From: Podocnemis expansa
Taxonomy: Eukaryota; Chordata; Testudines; Podocnemididae
DNA length: 64,000 bases
Assembly: GCA_007922195.1 (NCBI GenBank)
Contig: ML682038.1
Coordinates: 8,339,775-8,403,774, forward strand
Direction of reading: 5' to 3'
Shown: positions 33,022 to 45,429 of the stretch, one piece after another
How the letters are laid out: each line of letters starts with the position of its first letter
Numbering within the stretch: position 1 is the stretch's first letter
Program-made: the position numbers and the translations under genes
Notes under the pieces: model-generated
The model's input: only the letters and a program-made list of their open reading frames with translations
What the model was told of the DNA's origin: nothing
Database searches by the model: none

Positions 33022-34790
33022 TAGAATGGGGGGCCAAAGCACACTGATCTGAAGGCAGAAATTTTGAAAGTCCATCCCTTACTCTTTACATAATTGTTCT
33101 ATTCATATATATATTTCTTCAAATAAGTGAATTATAGGGGTGAGTGAAATCATTAAATACTATATAGTATACTTTAAGGATTAAAAGTTTGATTTTACTC
33201 TGAAAAAATTGTAAAAACAGAATTATACAGTTATATGTGCAGGACCAAATAATGGCATTTTTCCACTGTCCCAAAGATAAATAGAATTTTAGGACTCCAA
33301 ACTGGAAGCCGGATGACAGCTTTCCTATATTTTAATGGAACAATATAACCCAGTATGTAGGGGGGAACAAAGGGTTAAATGCTAGCCCTACTGAAGTCAC
33401 TGGGAGTTTTGCCATTGACTGTAAAGAAGCTAGGATTTGACCTGAGGAGACTATGATCATGGGAGAGAGTTGATGTGTCCAGCTTGGAGAAATATACAAA
33501 AATGAGGCTGGCTCTAGTTAGAAAAATTATTGAGGTATCAAAGAGTTTAAAAAAAAAAAAGAGAAAAATTATTAAAGGTGTGTGTGTGTGATATTAAATC
33601 CATAATGTTAGATATATTGTGGACTTGAGATGAGGTTAAAGGGGTGGGTGAGAGAAAAATAGGGAGTAAGTGTGAGAGGGAAGAGTTTGAAAGTGGACAC
33701 ACTACATCAAAGGTATTGATTTACAGTTTCTTGGAAAACATAGACCCTTCCCTAGTTTATTCACTGTATAAAAACTTTATATTTGAGTTACCCACATTCA
33801 GGTGTGGATGAGTTAAGTACACAGTATTAATCACAGGATATATCATTCACTTAGGTCAAGTGTTAATTGACTTCAGAACAAATTTTTTAAAATTCTGCTA
33901 ACAATTAACAATAAATATGCAGATAAGTAGGATTATTCCTACTTATCTACTGCTTATTTAAATTTTATCCCAATATTTCCAGCTCTCCAAAGACATAGCC
34001 GACTATGTCTTTAAATAGTTTTTCTTTGTTTTATTAAAACCATAAGTTACAGAAAGAATGTTTTCTTTTCCATTTAATGAAAATATGAACTTGTCAAAAG
34101 ATGTTGGAAATGCAACAATGATAATAGAAAATTGTTTTTAAAGGTGCAGCACATAATAAAAAGCAATAACCAGTTAAATATTTGTCCTTTTTACCAAAGG
34201 GAGAAAGTAGAGCATGCTTTTTTCTGTTCAAAACACATCTTATTTATTGAACTGACATTTTAAAAATTTTATTATGGGTTTTCAAGTTTTCCTATGTAAT
34301 GAAAATATAAATGGTACCAGAGTATAGGACTAAAACTGTGTGTAATAATCTTTAAGTTCCATTTCATTTTTTTAAATTCCCTAATCATTTACTTTTTATT
34401 TCAGTGTTTTCTAATTCAAAATTGTTCAGTGAGTTAATAAAATTGCAAGTTGAGTGAGAAATGTAATGGCTGTGAGACTTCTGTAAAATAAGATAACTCT
34501 TGGCTGATCACTTTTGTTCTAAGAAAAGATTTTGTAGCTTGCTAAACTTTATTTAAAAATACCAAACTTTTGAAATGAAAAAATGTCACTTCTAGATTTT
34601 GGTTTTGAAGTAAAATTTTTATGGGTAAAATCCTTCTGATTGCTTTGCAGATTTCTGAGCACCAGAAGGTGAGCCATTTTTTATATTGAATTATTTTCTT
34701 TGCTTGTCCTTCAGATTAGTTGGGTATCTACCTTGGGGCAGGCTTTGGAGACTGGCACTTGGTCAGTTTTTAACCAGTTACTACAATAGC
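33022..34790. other. No gene; one short old repeat relic
   Basis: Mostly AT-rich unique-looking DNA. At about 33385-33450, 'ctactgaagtcactgggagt' and 'ttttgccattgact' match a short motif that recurs at 45845-45925; it is probably an ancient dispersed repeat. Confidence 0.35.
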
Positions 34791-34794
34791 TCCA

Positions 34795-34920
34795 TAAACA
34801 GGGTGCGCTTGTGTGTGTTCTTGAATAAAACTTTACTTCTTTAGCTGCCTAACCCTGACCAGAGTCCTCTATTCCCCTCTAGCTGAGTGTACAAAGAACA
34901 TAATAAATCTAACTGACTGT
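34795..34920 (+). repeat. Possible LTR 3' portion (weak)
   Basis: The stretch has an AATAAA at about 34824 ('gaataaaactttacttcttt') followed by pyrimidine-rich sequence with 'ctattcccctctagctgagt'. This resembles the R-U5 part of retroviral-type LTRs, but no matching 5' end or duplication was found. Confidence 0.2.
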
Positions 34921-36595
34921 GTACCTGCCAAAGTCCTTCCTTTCTCTCACCTGCTAGATATCTAATAGATTGCCTGAGCGTATCAAAGCCAACTTCATAC
35001 TGCAGTGCTTCCTTTTGATAAATGGACCTATTAAATGCTTATCTCATGATATACAGAAGATAATAAAAACCTGGCAATCTCTAGTTTCCACTAACAGTGG
35101 TACATCATCAACACATGCATTTGTTTCTGACTTTCAGCCAGTTGCTGCAGTACAGGACCAAAGGAATGTGCTCAAATAATGCTCTGAGGACACATTGTTC
35201 CTCCAGATGTCCCAAACTTAATTTTTCAGTTGCAAGCGCATGAAAGCAGAAGGCATGAATAATGCTTGTGATAGACAAGTTTCCTTGTGTATTTGGCAAG
35301 GCATTTGAAAATGGCTTACAGACCTCTTCCCCATTTAGTTGCTGAGTGAGAGGCACCTTTTCAAGGGATGTTATCCAATAATTGCATGTATAGTTCATGT
35401 CTTCATAATATGAACAGAACCTTTTGATGTTTTGGTATATCAGTATGGGAAACACATTTCCTGTTATGTAAGAACATATAGGAACTGGATTGTATCAGTC
35501 ACAAGTGGCCAGCCTGAACATGTGGGCTGTAAAAGGATATCATACTCAAGAGTATATCCACCTAATAATCTGAAATGTTAATGCTGGCTTTGTGAACTTT
35601 GCATGTCTTTTTATGGTGTAACTAGATATATAGTATTTCTTTTCTGATAGCTGTTGGACGTTAATTATTCCTCCTTAAAGAAAGAATATCTTTTGTAATT
35701 GGATACTACTGGTGTGTTCAAAAGTGGTTGTCAAATGTCACTAAAAATGTGGCCCTATTGTGTTTGCTTGGAGAGTTCTCAGTTTCATTTTACAATGTGT
35801 TTGGGTGGCAGTATCTCACACTCATTGTTGCTTGATAACATCCTGGAAATTGCCTTGAATTCTTGATTGATAAATTATTTCCAGCTGGATGGTACCTGCA
35901 AATGAGCCAAGTGGATTGAGATGGGGGGGGTGGAGTTTACATTTATTTCTGTAGGGGGAAGTTATTACAGCTGCAAAAGGGTTATGAGAGAATCTCAAGC
36001 TGGCAAGAAGGTGATATTAAGTTGGCAGGATTTGATAGCTGGATGAGCTATTGGCTTGTGGCTCATTTTGGGGGAAGATGTGGGAAGTTCATTTGTCAGG
36101 GAGGGCTCAGAAGTGCTAGTAGGAAATTAAAAGAGCATTTAGTAACACAGAGGGCTTTTTGGGGTGGGTTGGAGTACTTCCATGTGAAGGGTAGTGTTAT
36201 TACATTTGGGTTCATTGTAAGAGGGTTAGACAGTTATGAGCGGGACTGAGTAGGCCACTTGTTTTTGTTTGTTTGTTTTCGTTTTGAGGGGAGCAATTTG
36301 TAGATGAATAAACTCGGGTATCTATTAGTTTGAGAATAAATGTATACGTTCACATTATGCTATAAATTAACGAGATGTATTTTAGGTATGAAGGTAGAAG
36401 CAATTAGCATAGTTTTTGCTACTTAATTTCATGCTTTGATTGGTAGGTAGAATGAATTGTTTATGAAATGCTAAAGAAAAGTCGCAGTGGAAGGTGTAGG
36501 TACTTCCTGAAACTGAGGCAGCAAGTGTAGTAAGTTTGGATGTTGTTCCCAAAGTATGCTGGTCTCCTCAGCAAACACTGTGACAAGTGCAAGGA
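34921..36595. other. No recognisable feature
   Basis: Unique-looking DNA; a 115-codon minus-strand frame at 35108-35455 has no recognisable domain. Confidence 0.4.
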
Positions 36596-36599
36596 GATG

Positions 36600-36790
36600 G
36601 TAACTTTATAGACTCTCAGGCTTTAAGGTCAGAGGGAACCTTCAACTCTGACCACCTACACACTGCCAGCCACATAACCTCACCCACCTGCTCTTAGCTA
36701 AGTTACTAAAGCCCTCAAATACTGATTTGAAGATGTCCAGTTACAGAGAATATGCCATTTACCCTATTTTAAATCTGAAATGACATATGC
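36600..36790 (-). mobile_element. CR1 LINE 3' end, antisense
   Basis: 'atagactctcaggctttaag', 'gccacataacctcacccacc' and 'actgatttgaagatgtcc' are the reverse of the CR1 3' untranslated sequence found in sense at 4432-4545 and 3590-3641. No coding part. Confidence 0.65.
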
Positions 36791-39700
36791 CTTATGTTGT
36801 ATCATCTTATTTTAAAATCTCCAAATATTGATACAGATTCAGCCATGGTAAGTTCATGTTTGTTAATAAACACTTAAGTCATGCTTGAAAACCAGAAGTC
36901 ATGGCTTGCTCTGTGTTCGACTATCCCATGGAGTCAAAATCAGTTAGAGACAAGGCAAGACAGAAAACATATTTTAATAGCAGGACTGCAAGATGCATCT
37001 TTCTTTGTCAAATCTCAGCTCATTTCAAGTACAATCAGAGTAGAAGATGTTAGCTTCAGGTGTTATTTAGAGTAACAATTATGGAGAACATAGAAATGGA
37101 AAGTATTATTGGCCAAGTCTAATGCATCTTTTACATTTTTTTTTTAAATTGAAACTGATTGTATTTTTTCCTGGTAATACATATTATGATTTTGGCTTGT
37201 TAGGATCTGTTTTCTCATTTCTCTTTTCCGTTAAGATTCATTTATGCAGGATTTTCATTTCACAGCTTTGAAATAGGCAAAACTCCCTTAACTTTTAAGG
37301 GCCTTGTAGTCAGCAATGGTGGGCTGAGCACGAGTCTGTCTTCCTTATTAGTAAGCACACACCAAATATAAATTCTGTCCTCGGAAGGTTCTGACGAGCT
37401 CTTTCTTGCTGTTACCTCTTGTATGTAAGTAGATTTTGGCACCTGTTTTTTCCTGGTGCTTTTGCATCTTGAAAAAATTTGCTAATATATGCTGTTCTTG
37501 TTGCTTAGATGCCCAACCTCACTGTGCATTAGTGGACTTTGCACCTTACTGTCTTTACTAATTAGCCCCTTGGTGCTGCTACTGCTGCAGCCTCTGTCAC
37601 CATCATTGATCTCAGTGCACTATCACTGAATTAACAGTGCTTAAGATCTATCTGTATTTTTTGTCAGCCTTAAGGCTAAAGAGAGAGAGGCATTTGGCTT
37701 CTCTGATTTAGCTTTCTTTCAGGGCACTGGATCCCTTTCCCTTTTTCTGTTTAAAGAGTTGTCTTGCTCTTTATTTTTTTGAGTGCTATATAAAACTAAA
37801 ATAATGAAAGCTGAAAACCTTCCATTGTTAACTTTGTCCTTGTTATTGTTGCTTGTTGCAAGTTTAACCTTGTTTTACTTGGGGAATATCTTTGAAATGG
37901 CTTGCCCTCCAGAACTGACAATTTTACACAGATGGTGCCTTTTGAGAAGGGAATACTACTTCTATGAAGTTCTCCTATAATAGGATTTCTATTTCTCCAT
38001 AGTCTTCCCCTTCAAAGAATGGAGAGTAGTCTTAAGGTTTTTGTTTTCCCTTACACCTTACTTTTGACATTTTCCTGAGGCACATTTTCTGTCTTCTGTT
38101 GATCTGGCTTTTCTTTCTCAGAGCTCTGTCTCACGCTTAGTGAAAGGAATTGATTGGAATGTTTAATCAGCTGCATTTCTACTCAGTGGGGAATGACTTG
38201 CAGTGGCCACCAGGGCATCTGGCTCATGCTCTATTCCACTCTTATTGACCTCAAGATTAAAAATATCTCAAGATCTACAAGAGTTACACCAGTCTTGTAC
38301 TAAGGAGCTAAAGCCCATTACTGATAATCCTGCAAGATTGTGAATGAAATCCTGGGCCCACTGAAGTCAGTAACACTCAATATATCTTGAAGAATAGCAT
38401 TATCAAGTAATTTTCTCTATCTCCTGCACTGGATGGATTTCTGTCTCTGACAAGATGTCACTTAAGAAATGGGTAATTGCTACTGATCATATGGAAAATA
38501 AATATAGTGGGGTGAATAACAGAAAAAACATTTGTTTTCCAAGCTATGTATGCTGTTGTAGACATACGTTATCGTTCTAGTAATCTATGCTGCATCAGAT
38601 AATGCAGGTTTTATGTAATTACCTTAAACACTGCAGTATTCAATAGAAGTAGAGTAGTTACTATGGCAACCAAATATATTATGCCATGTGTCCAATTCTG
38701 CAAGTTTTGCTCAGCACCAGCTGTCTCTTTTGTATTAGTGTGCTTGCACCAGCTGTTTGGAGGAACCTGTATACTTTTTAAATTTCTCTTAGCCAAACCA
38801 AAGTGTTAGGAATTTAAACATCAATGTTATACAAATATAAATGAATGGTTACAAAAATACTAGCAGAAGCAGTGAAGTTATAAAGTACCCTCAATTCTAT
38901 GGTTTTTATATAACCCAAATATTATTGGAAAAAACCTCTCCTTGAGCAGAAACAATAGAATTTATTAGAAACTATTTGGTTTCTTTGAACTCTTTTGCAA
39001 GAACTAGCATTCATGCTAATGCTATTAAGTAGATATATTGGTGGCTTTTGATACAACTGTTAGCTCAGCTACTGGACAAAACTTAGGTGGATGAAATTGT
39101 GTTTAAGTAGATTTCCTCTTTTCTTTCCCCAAAGATCTAATGAGTAGAAGTGATCCCAGCTGGGGAAGATTACTGGTATATGCTGTAGGCTATTATGACC
39201 TGTTTTTCTTTTAGTACCATGTCCCAGCCATCTCAGTGTGTAGATAAAATAGAAAGATTAATACAAAACATGTCTCTGGCTCAGCCAAGGCAAAGCAGAG
39301 ATGAAGCTGGCAGGTGGAAGGACAATAATTGAGGAACTGGCAGAAACTATGCTCTTTTATTCTAATGAGGCCACCTTCCTTTGATAGTTAGAGTTATGTG
39401 CCACTGCCTGCTCCTTCTGAACTCATCAACAGTAGCCAAAGTTACATTAATCCATTCACAGCTAGGCAGGAGTTTGAGGAGCAATCACAGCGATCTATAA
39501 ATTTGTTTCTTCCTATCTGCCCTTGTATCTTGTTACATGTATGGCTACTGTCAGAAATATTTACACATTGAATCTATTGGAATGTGCTTCGAGTTGAGTG
39601 TGATGGCTGACCAGAAACTGATGCTAATACAACATCCACTTGTCCTCTGCAAAACATGGCAAAGCAGTGAGAATTTATCGTCCAGTTCAGAATAGCTGTC

Positions 39701-40186
39701 TTCACCTACTGATCTGTAAGTGAACTAGGGCCTTAGAAACTCAATGACCATTTCCTGTTCCATGCTCCCAGAACTACAGATAGATTCAGGTGGAACACTT
39801 GAACAGACAGATCTCAGGCAAACCATACAGAGACAGAGAGCAGAAATTCTACCAGAGTTGAACACAAGTCTTAACATCTTCTTAGTGTGATGAAATGCTC
39901 CCATCTATATACAGGCACTTTGCAAAAGTACCCTTTTGTAAATATACAAACCAGAAATCACCAGTCCAGCCTTCTTCTCACTAATTAAAACATTCAGAAC
40001 AAATATTTAGATCAAAATGTGGCTACCAAATAAATTGGGGAAAAGTGGAACTCTTGGAAATCTTGCAGCTGTCAAGTAGTGGGGCTTTTTCTCACTGGAA
40101 TTTTCATAGGCACACTGGTAATTAAGTACCTTTGCCATGAAAGAACTAAAAAACATTAGCAAGCTAGTGAATATAAACTTAAATCC
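36791..40186. other. No recognised gene
   Basis: Unique-looking DNA. A weak exon-like stretch at 39215-39313 is discussed under findings. Nothing else is supported. Confidence 0.4.
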
Positions 40187-40194
40187 TGTATTCC

Positions 40195-40787
40195 AGAGCC
40201 CTGCGCGGATACAAAAATGTGGAACCACATCCGATCCGCATCTGCTCAGTGATAACATTAATCCTATCCGAAATCTGCATGCCAGGGTTTAGCTGCATCT
40301 GTAACTGCAGCTGCAACCGAGCTTGGGCTCACATACAACTATTCAGCCTTTGATTGGTTCATTCCCCACATGGGTCCCACCCACTTTTTCCTTTCTTGTT
40401 TGTGGTTTGCATGCTGTGCTATCAATCAGATTTCTTTGCCCACTTATGAAATCTCTGATTGACAGCAATGGCTTGCCAACTGGAAGGAAGAAGTGGGCAG
40501 GGGAATGAGCCAATCAAAGGCCAGCAGTGAGTCTCCAAGTCCAACCTTGAGACTTTGATTGGCTGGCAGATCACAATCTAGGAGTGGCCAGAGCGCTTCC
40601 TGGTTCCCCTGCATGCTGCAGACACAGACCGGTGCAGCAGCTTCAGCAATGGATCGCAGTGTGATAAGGTAACAATAGAAGCTGCATCCGTGAGTCGATG
40701 CACAGCAACGAGTCTGCAGTTATCCGCGCCTACGGATGCGGATACCCACGGATCTGCAGCGGATACCCATGGATTTGCAGGGCTCTA
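40195..40787. mobile_element. hAT-type non-autonomous element, 593 bp, with perfect 8 bp target duplication
   Basis: CTGTATTC flanks both sides (40187-40194 and 40788-40795). The inverted ends are cagagccctgcgcggata on the left and tagagccctgcaaatcca on the right read inward. The subterminal region repeats GCGGATACCCACGGAT words, so the right end has several copies of a GGATAC(C)CA(C/T)GGAT unit, as expected for transposase-binding repeats. No transposase is encoded. Confidence 0.85.
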
Positions 40788-40911
40788 CTGTATTCTCTCA
40801 AATAACTAGTGACACAAACAGATGGAATCTTCTACCTAACCCTGTGGGAAAAAGTTAATACAATAAAAACGTGTGTGTATAGGCTTCTTTATATTCCAAG
40901 CAGCCTACTTG

Positions 40912-41010
40912 AATCACAGAAGATTACGGTTCAAAGGGACCTAAGGAGGTCATCTAGTCTAACCATCTGCTCAAAGAAGAACCCACCTCCAACTAAATCT
41001 TATGCTTATA
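40912..41010 (-). mobile_element. CR1 LINE 3' terminal fragment, antisense
   Basis: 'gaatcacagaagattacggt', 'caaagggacctaaggaggtc' and 'catctagtctaaccatctgc' reproduce the terminal CR1 sequence on the minus strand, about 100 bp only. Confidence 0.65.
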
Positions 41011-41695
41011 CATCTCTCTCCATCTTTTAGGAAAGTTAGCATTATTAGAGCCCTTTTCTGGGGTCCTGGTGAAGACTCAGGACTATCACTGAAGTCTCCA
41101 GCTCCCTGTAGGGAAGTGGGGGGGGGATTCAAACCCCCTTCCTCCCAGATCTTAAAATATCATTTTGCTTTTATCATGTCACAGGTGTCAAATTGGTTCT
41201 GGCATGCTAACAGCCTTATGTCCATGTGGATGGAAGCTGAATGGGACTAACACGTCCAGTTTCCCCTATGGGTCTACGTGGTTCTCCTTTTTGTCAGATG
41301 GAGAAAAATAAGTTGCTTCGGTGGTGGTGGCTGCATGAAGGATGAGGATTATATTAGCTAAGAGGTACTAATTTAATCCTCACTGTCATGCAAAAGCCCC
41401 TTTTTAGGATAAGTCAGACTTAAGAACGGAAAAAATTACATACTTATTGGGAAGTAGTGACTGAACCAGGGCATCATATGGATTTTCCAATTAGTCAGGC
41501 ATTGGGCTTCACTTCTTTCTAACACTAAACCAATGAGATGACCTGCCATCCTAAAAAGAGTCGCAGTACATTTAACTAAATCAGTTCCTAAGTATCAGTT
41601 TGGTCCAGAGGCCCCAGACCTACTAGGAACTTTGGCCATACTTCATAAACGCCCCAGGTCCACATCCACTCACTATGTATACTTAGCTAATGAAA
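41011..41695. other. No recognisable feature
   Basis: Mixed sequence; a G run at 41120-41129. Nothing supported. Confidence 0.35.
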
Positions 41696-41696
41696 T

Positions 41697-42665
41697 TCCA
41701 AAAGGATAGCCATGTTAGTTTAGTTCAGCAAAACAAGCAAGGAATCCTGTGGCACTTAAAGACTAACAAATTTATTTATCACATGAGCTTTTATGGGAGA
41801 AAATCCTGCTTCATTGAACGCATTGAGGAGGGGGGACCTTATAGAATGGAAGGAAAATAAATGCAGGGAAGTGCAAGTCATGGGATCAGGTCATACTGAA
41901 ACAGCAAATCAAAACAATTGTAAAGATTCAAACACTGAGGGACAGCATATAGAGGAAGATGAGGTCAAATCGCCTGTTGTAATGGGAGAAGAATCCATAG
42001 TCACGATTTAATCCTGCTTTCACACAATTGAATCTGCATATCGGTTCCAATTCTGCAGTTTCTCTTTGAAGTCTTGATGTGGTATTGACTTGCTTGAGCA
42101 CAGCTGTTAACAATCAACAGAGTGATTAGGAAGATTGAAGTGCTCAGCAACTGGTTTTTGAATGTTGTGATTTCTGATGTCAGTTTTGTGCCCATTTATT
42201 CTTTTGTGCAGAGATTGTCCTGTTTGTCCAATGTATAAGGTGTGAGGGTACTTTTGGCACATGATGGCATACATCACATTGGTGGATGAGCAGGTAGGTT
42301 AGCCCTTGATGACATCAAAACTTCAAAGAGAAACTGCAGAACTGGAACTGATGCGCAGATTCAATTATGTGAAAGCAGGATTGAATTGTGACTATGGATT
42401 CTTCTCCCATTACAACAGGTGATTTGACCTCACCTTCCTCTTTGTGCTGTTTCCCAGTGTTTGAATCTTAACAACTGCTTTGATTTGCTGTTCTAGTGTG
42501 ACCTGATCCAATGACTTACACTCCCGTGCATTTATTTTCCTCCCATTCTGTAAGCTCCCCCATTTTCAAAGTGTCTGACAAAATGGGATTTTCTCCCATG
42601 GACGTTCATGCTATAAATAAATTTGTTAGTCTTTAAGTGCCACAGGATTCCTTCCTTGTTTTGCT
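41697..42665. mobile_element. Penelope-like element pair forming a long inverted repeat
   Basis: The left arm, about 41735-42080, and the right arm, about 42310-42655, are inverted copies of roughly 345 bp that contain the PLE tail ('ctgtggcacttaaagactaa') plus untranslated and C-terminal sequence. The 230 bp between them encodes a GIY-YIG remnant on the minus strand. The left arm with the spacer is one 5'-truncated PLE on the minus strand; the right arm is a shorter one on the plus strand. The outer left flank carries 'ccaaaaggatagccatgtta'. Confidence 0.75.
42081..42309 (-). pseudogene. Penelope-like GIY-YIG endonuclease remnant
   Basis: Minus-strand reading gives VMYAIMCQKYP (GIY position), LYIGQTGQSL (YIG), HKRINGHKTDIRN with the conserved arginine and histidine, and KPVAEHFNLPNHS with the glutamate. 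This parallels the copy at 14759-15112 residue for residue in the core, with differences showing independent divergence or a different subfamily. A stop follows soon after NHSVDC. No reverse transcriptase is present. Confidence 0.7.
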
Positions 42666-43585
42666 AACAAACAGGAAGTCTATTGGTCAGGAGTTCTTTG
42701 TGAAAACATGGCAAAGAGACTTATCATAGGACTTAAAAGAATTCCCATAGCAGAACATATTAAGCAATGTTAAAAATGATCTGTGGGTTTGCCTAATATA
42801 GCAAAAGATTCTATTTAAAATAGATAGTGAAAAACAGGAGGACTTGTCCACTGGTATTTGTTGGCATGTTAATAAAGAGAAGAACTTAATGGAGATGATA
42901 TAGGACCACCCAACAGTCTGGCCACTGTAGAAAGAGGTGGACACAAAAATGAAAATAAAACTTATCTTCAACAATAAAAACCTCAGATGAAAATTGTATC
43001 TTTTATACTGGATTACTACCACAAAGACTTTTGATTTACGGGGTATAATGATGTTCAAGTGCATGATTGTACAGAAATGAGGGAGCAGGTTTATGCCCAG
43101 AATAGAGCAGTGGTATTCAGGTCTGCCTAACGGAGCAGTGAAAGAAAGAATAACCTGTTAATGTAGAGAGCAACTATATGAATTCAAAGAAATTTGGGCC
43201 TGTTTCTTCATACTTGTGGATAAAGAATTCTGAGATCGCTCAAATAGTTTTCCATTCTACTTGACCTCTTGCATTTTCCTTCCCTTTTTTGCCTACCCCT
43301 GTATTTGGTGGGCTTTTTTTTTGGGGGGGGGCTGGGTGACAAAATGGCAGATAAAATCCAGTGTTGATAAAGACCACATTTTGCATACCGGAAAACATAA
43401 TCCCAAGTATATTTATAAAATAATGGGATCTGAATTAGCTGTTATCTTTCAAGAAGAAAATCGTGAAGTCCTTGTTGATAGGTCTCTGAAAACATCTACT
43501 TAATGTGCATTCAAAAAAAGAAAAAGCTAACAATGTTAGAAATGATTAAGAAGAGGATAGATAGTGAGACTGTAAATATCACAAT
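42666..43585. other. No recognisable feature
   Basis: Unique-looking DNA with a T/G homopolymer boundary at about 43314-43331. Confidence 0.35.
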
Positions 43586-44031
43586 GCCACCATATAAATC
43601 TATGGTATACACACACATTCAATAGTTCATGCAGTTTTGGTCTCAGAAAAGGTATATAAGAAATAGGAAAGGTAAAGAGAAGGGCAACAGAAAAGGTTAA
43701 GGGTATGAAAAAACTTCCACATGAGGAGAGACTAAGAAGACTAAGTTGTGAGCTTGCAAAAGAGATTACTAAGGGGAGAGGGGAATATGGCAGAGCTCTA
43801 TAAAATCATGAACAATGCAGAGAAAGTGAATAAGGAACTGTTTATTTTTTCATATAACATAAGACCCAGAGGTTACCCAGTGAAATTAGTAGACAACAGG
43901 TTTAAAACAAACAAGAGAAAGCATTTCTTCACACAATGCAGTCAATCTATGGAACTTGTTGCCAGGGGACGTTGCAGAGGCTGAAACTAAAAATGTATTG
44001 AGACTAATTAACAAAATTAGTGGAGGATAGG

Positions 44032-45215
44032 TATATAGAATCATAAAAACTGGAAGGGACCATGACAGGTCATCCAGTCCGGTTCCCTGCAGGAGCAAGT
44101 ACCCCTATTAAACCATCCTTGGGAGGTGTTTGTCTAACTTGGTCTTATAACCCCCCCAATGTAGGAGATCCCACAGCCTGCTGAGGTAACTTATTCTAGT
44201 GTTTAATCATCCTGACAGTTAGGAATTTTTTCCTAATGTCTAGGCGGAACCTCCCTTGCTGTAATTTAAGCCTTTTGCTTCTTGTCTTATCATCTGTGAT
44301 TAAGGTGAATAACATTTCTCCTTCCTCATAACAACCTTTTAGGCATTTGAAAACTGTGGTATCACCTCTGTCTTTTTTCTAGACTAAACAAAACCAGCTC
44401 TTTCAGTCTTCCTTCATAGGTCAAATGTTCCAGACCTCTAATGATTTTTGTTGTCCTTCTCTGGACTTTCTGCAGTTTCTCCAGATACTTTTTGACATGA
44501 GGCCCCCAAAACTGGACACAGTACTCAAGTTGAGGTCTAGTCAGTGCAGTGTAGAGTGGAAGAATCACTTCATGTGTCTTACTCACAATACTCCTGTTAA
44601 TACACCCCAGAATGGCATTTGCTTTTTTTTGCAACAGTATTACACTGCTGACTCATATTTAACTTGTGATATACTATTACACCCAGATCCCTTTCTGCAG
44701 TACTCCTTCCTAGGGTGTCATTGCTCATTTTGTGCGTGTGCAATGGGTTGTTCAATCCTAAGTGGAGTACTTGGCACTTATCTTTATTGAATTTCATTCT
44801 GTTTATCTCTGACCATTTCACTTGTTTGTCCAAATCATTTTGAATTGTGATCCTGTCCTTCAAAGCACTCGGAGCCTTTCCCAGTTTTGTATCATCTGCA
44901 TACTTTGTTTGCTCTCTATGACATCATCTAAGTAACAAAAATGTTGAATAAAACTGGACCCAGGACAGATCCCTGTGGCACCCCACGCATGTCCTTCCAG
45001 TGTGAATGTAACCGTTGATAACTACTTTCTGGGAGCAGTTATCCAACCAGTTTTTCACCCATCTTACAGTAGCTCCATTTAGTTTGTACCTCCCTAGCTT
45101 ATTAATAAGAATGTGATGTGAGACCATATCAAATGTCTTACTAAAGTCTAGATATACCACATCTACCACTTCACCTCTATCCACAAGGCTCATTACCACA
45201 TCATAGAATGACTGT
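44032..45215 (-). mobile_element. CR1 LINE, antisense, 1.2 kb, nested in the sense CR1
   Basis: The 3' terminus is at 44036 ('gaatcataaaaactggaagg') and the copy runs to the RT domain at about 45215. Its 5' part is truncated, as is usual for target-primed reverse transcription. It interrupts the 3' untranslated region of the sense copy at 43590-45425 and is therefore younger than it. Confidence 0.75.
44362..45215 (-). pseudogene. CR1 reverse transcriptase remnant
   Basis: Minus strand, right to left: VDVVYLDFSKTFDMVSHHIL at about 45110-45190 contains the RT motif A aspartate (YLDFSKAFD type), followed by LINKLGRY and VRWVKNWL. The GVPQGSVLGP block is readable only after a frameshift (about 44955-44985). 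At 44600-44860, NRMKFNKDKCQVLHLG matches the WQMKFNVDKCKVMH block. At 44362-44634, [20 protein letters not shown] and [20 protein letters not shown] form the C-terminal block. Frameshifts separate the pieces, so it is not functional. Confidence 0.8.
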
Positions 45216-45429
45216 GAGCCAAAATGGTCAGGTGTGCAACACCATGCTCCAGGTTTCCCTAGCCTCTGCCTGCCAGAGTGGACAACTATCACTTAATTAT
45301 CACTTGCTAATTGTGCTGTTGTGTTCATTCCCTTTGAAGCATCTGGCATTGACCACTACCAGAAGACAGGATACTAGGCTAGATTGCTCTGACCCACTGT
45401 GGTTGTTCTTATGTTCCTTTTCTTCTTCT

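Larger units (their letters stand above)
43590..45425 (+). mobile_element. CR1 LINE 3' region, sense, interrupted by an antisense CR1
   Basis: The first part, 43590-44031, holds the C-terminal ORF2 end and the start of the 3' untranslated region ('aaagcatttcttcacacaat', 'gtggaggatagg'). The second part, about 45216-45425, resumes with 'ccctagcctctgcctgccag' and ends 'ggttgttcttatgttcc', the CR1 terminus. Between them lies a complete antisense CR1 insertion. The tail family matches the antisense copy whose end is at 27303. Confidence 0.7.
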
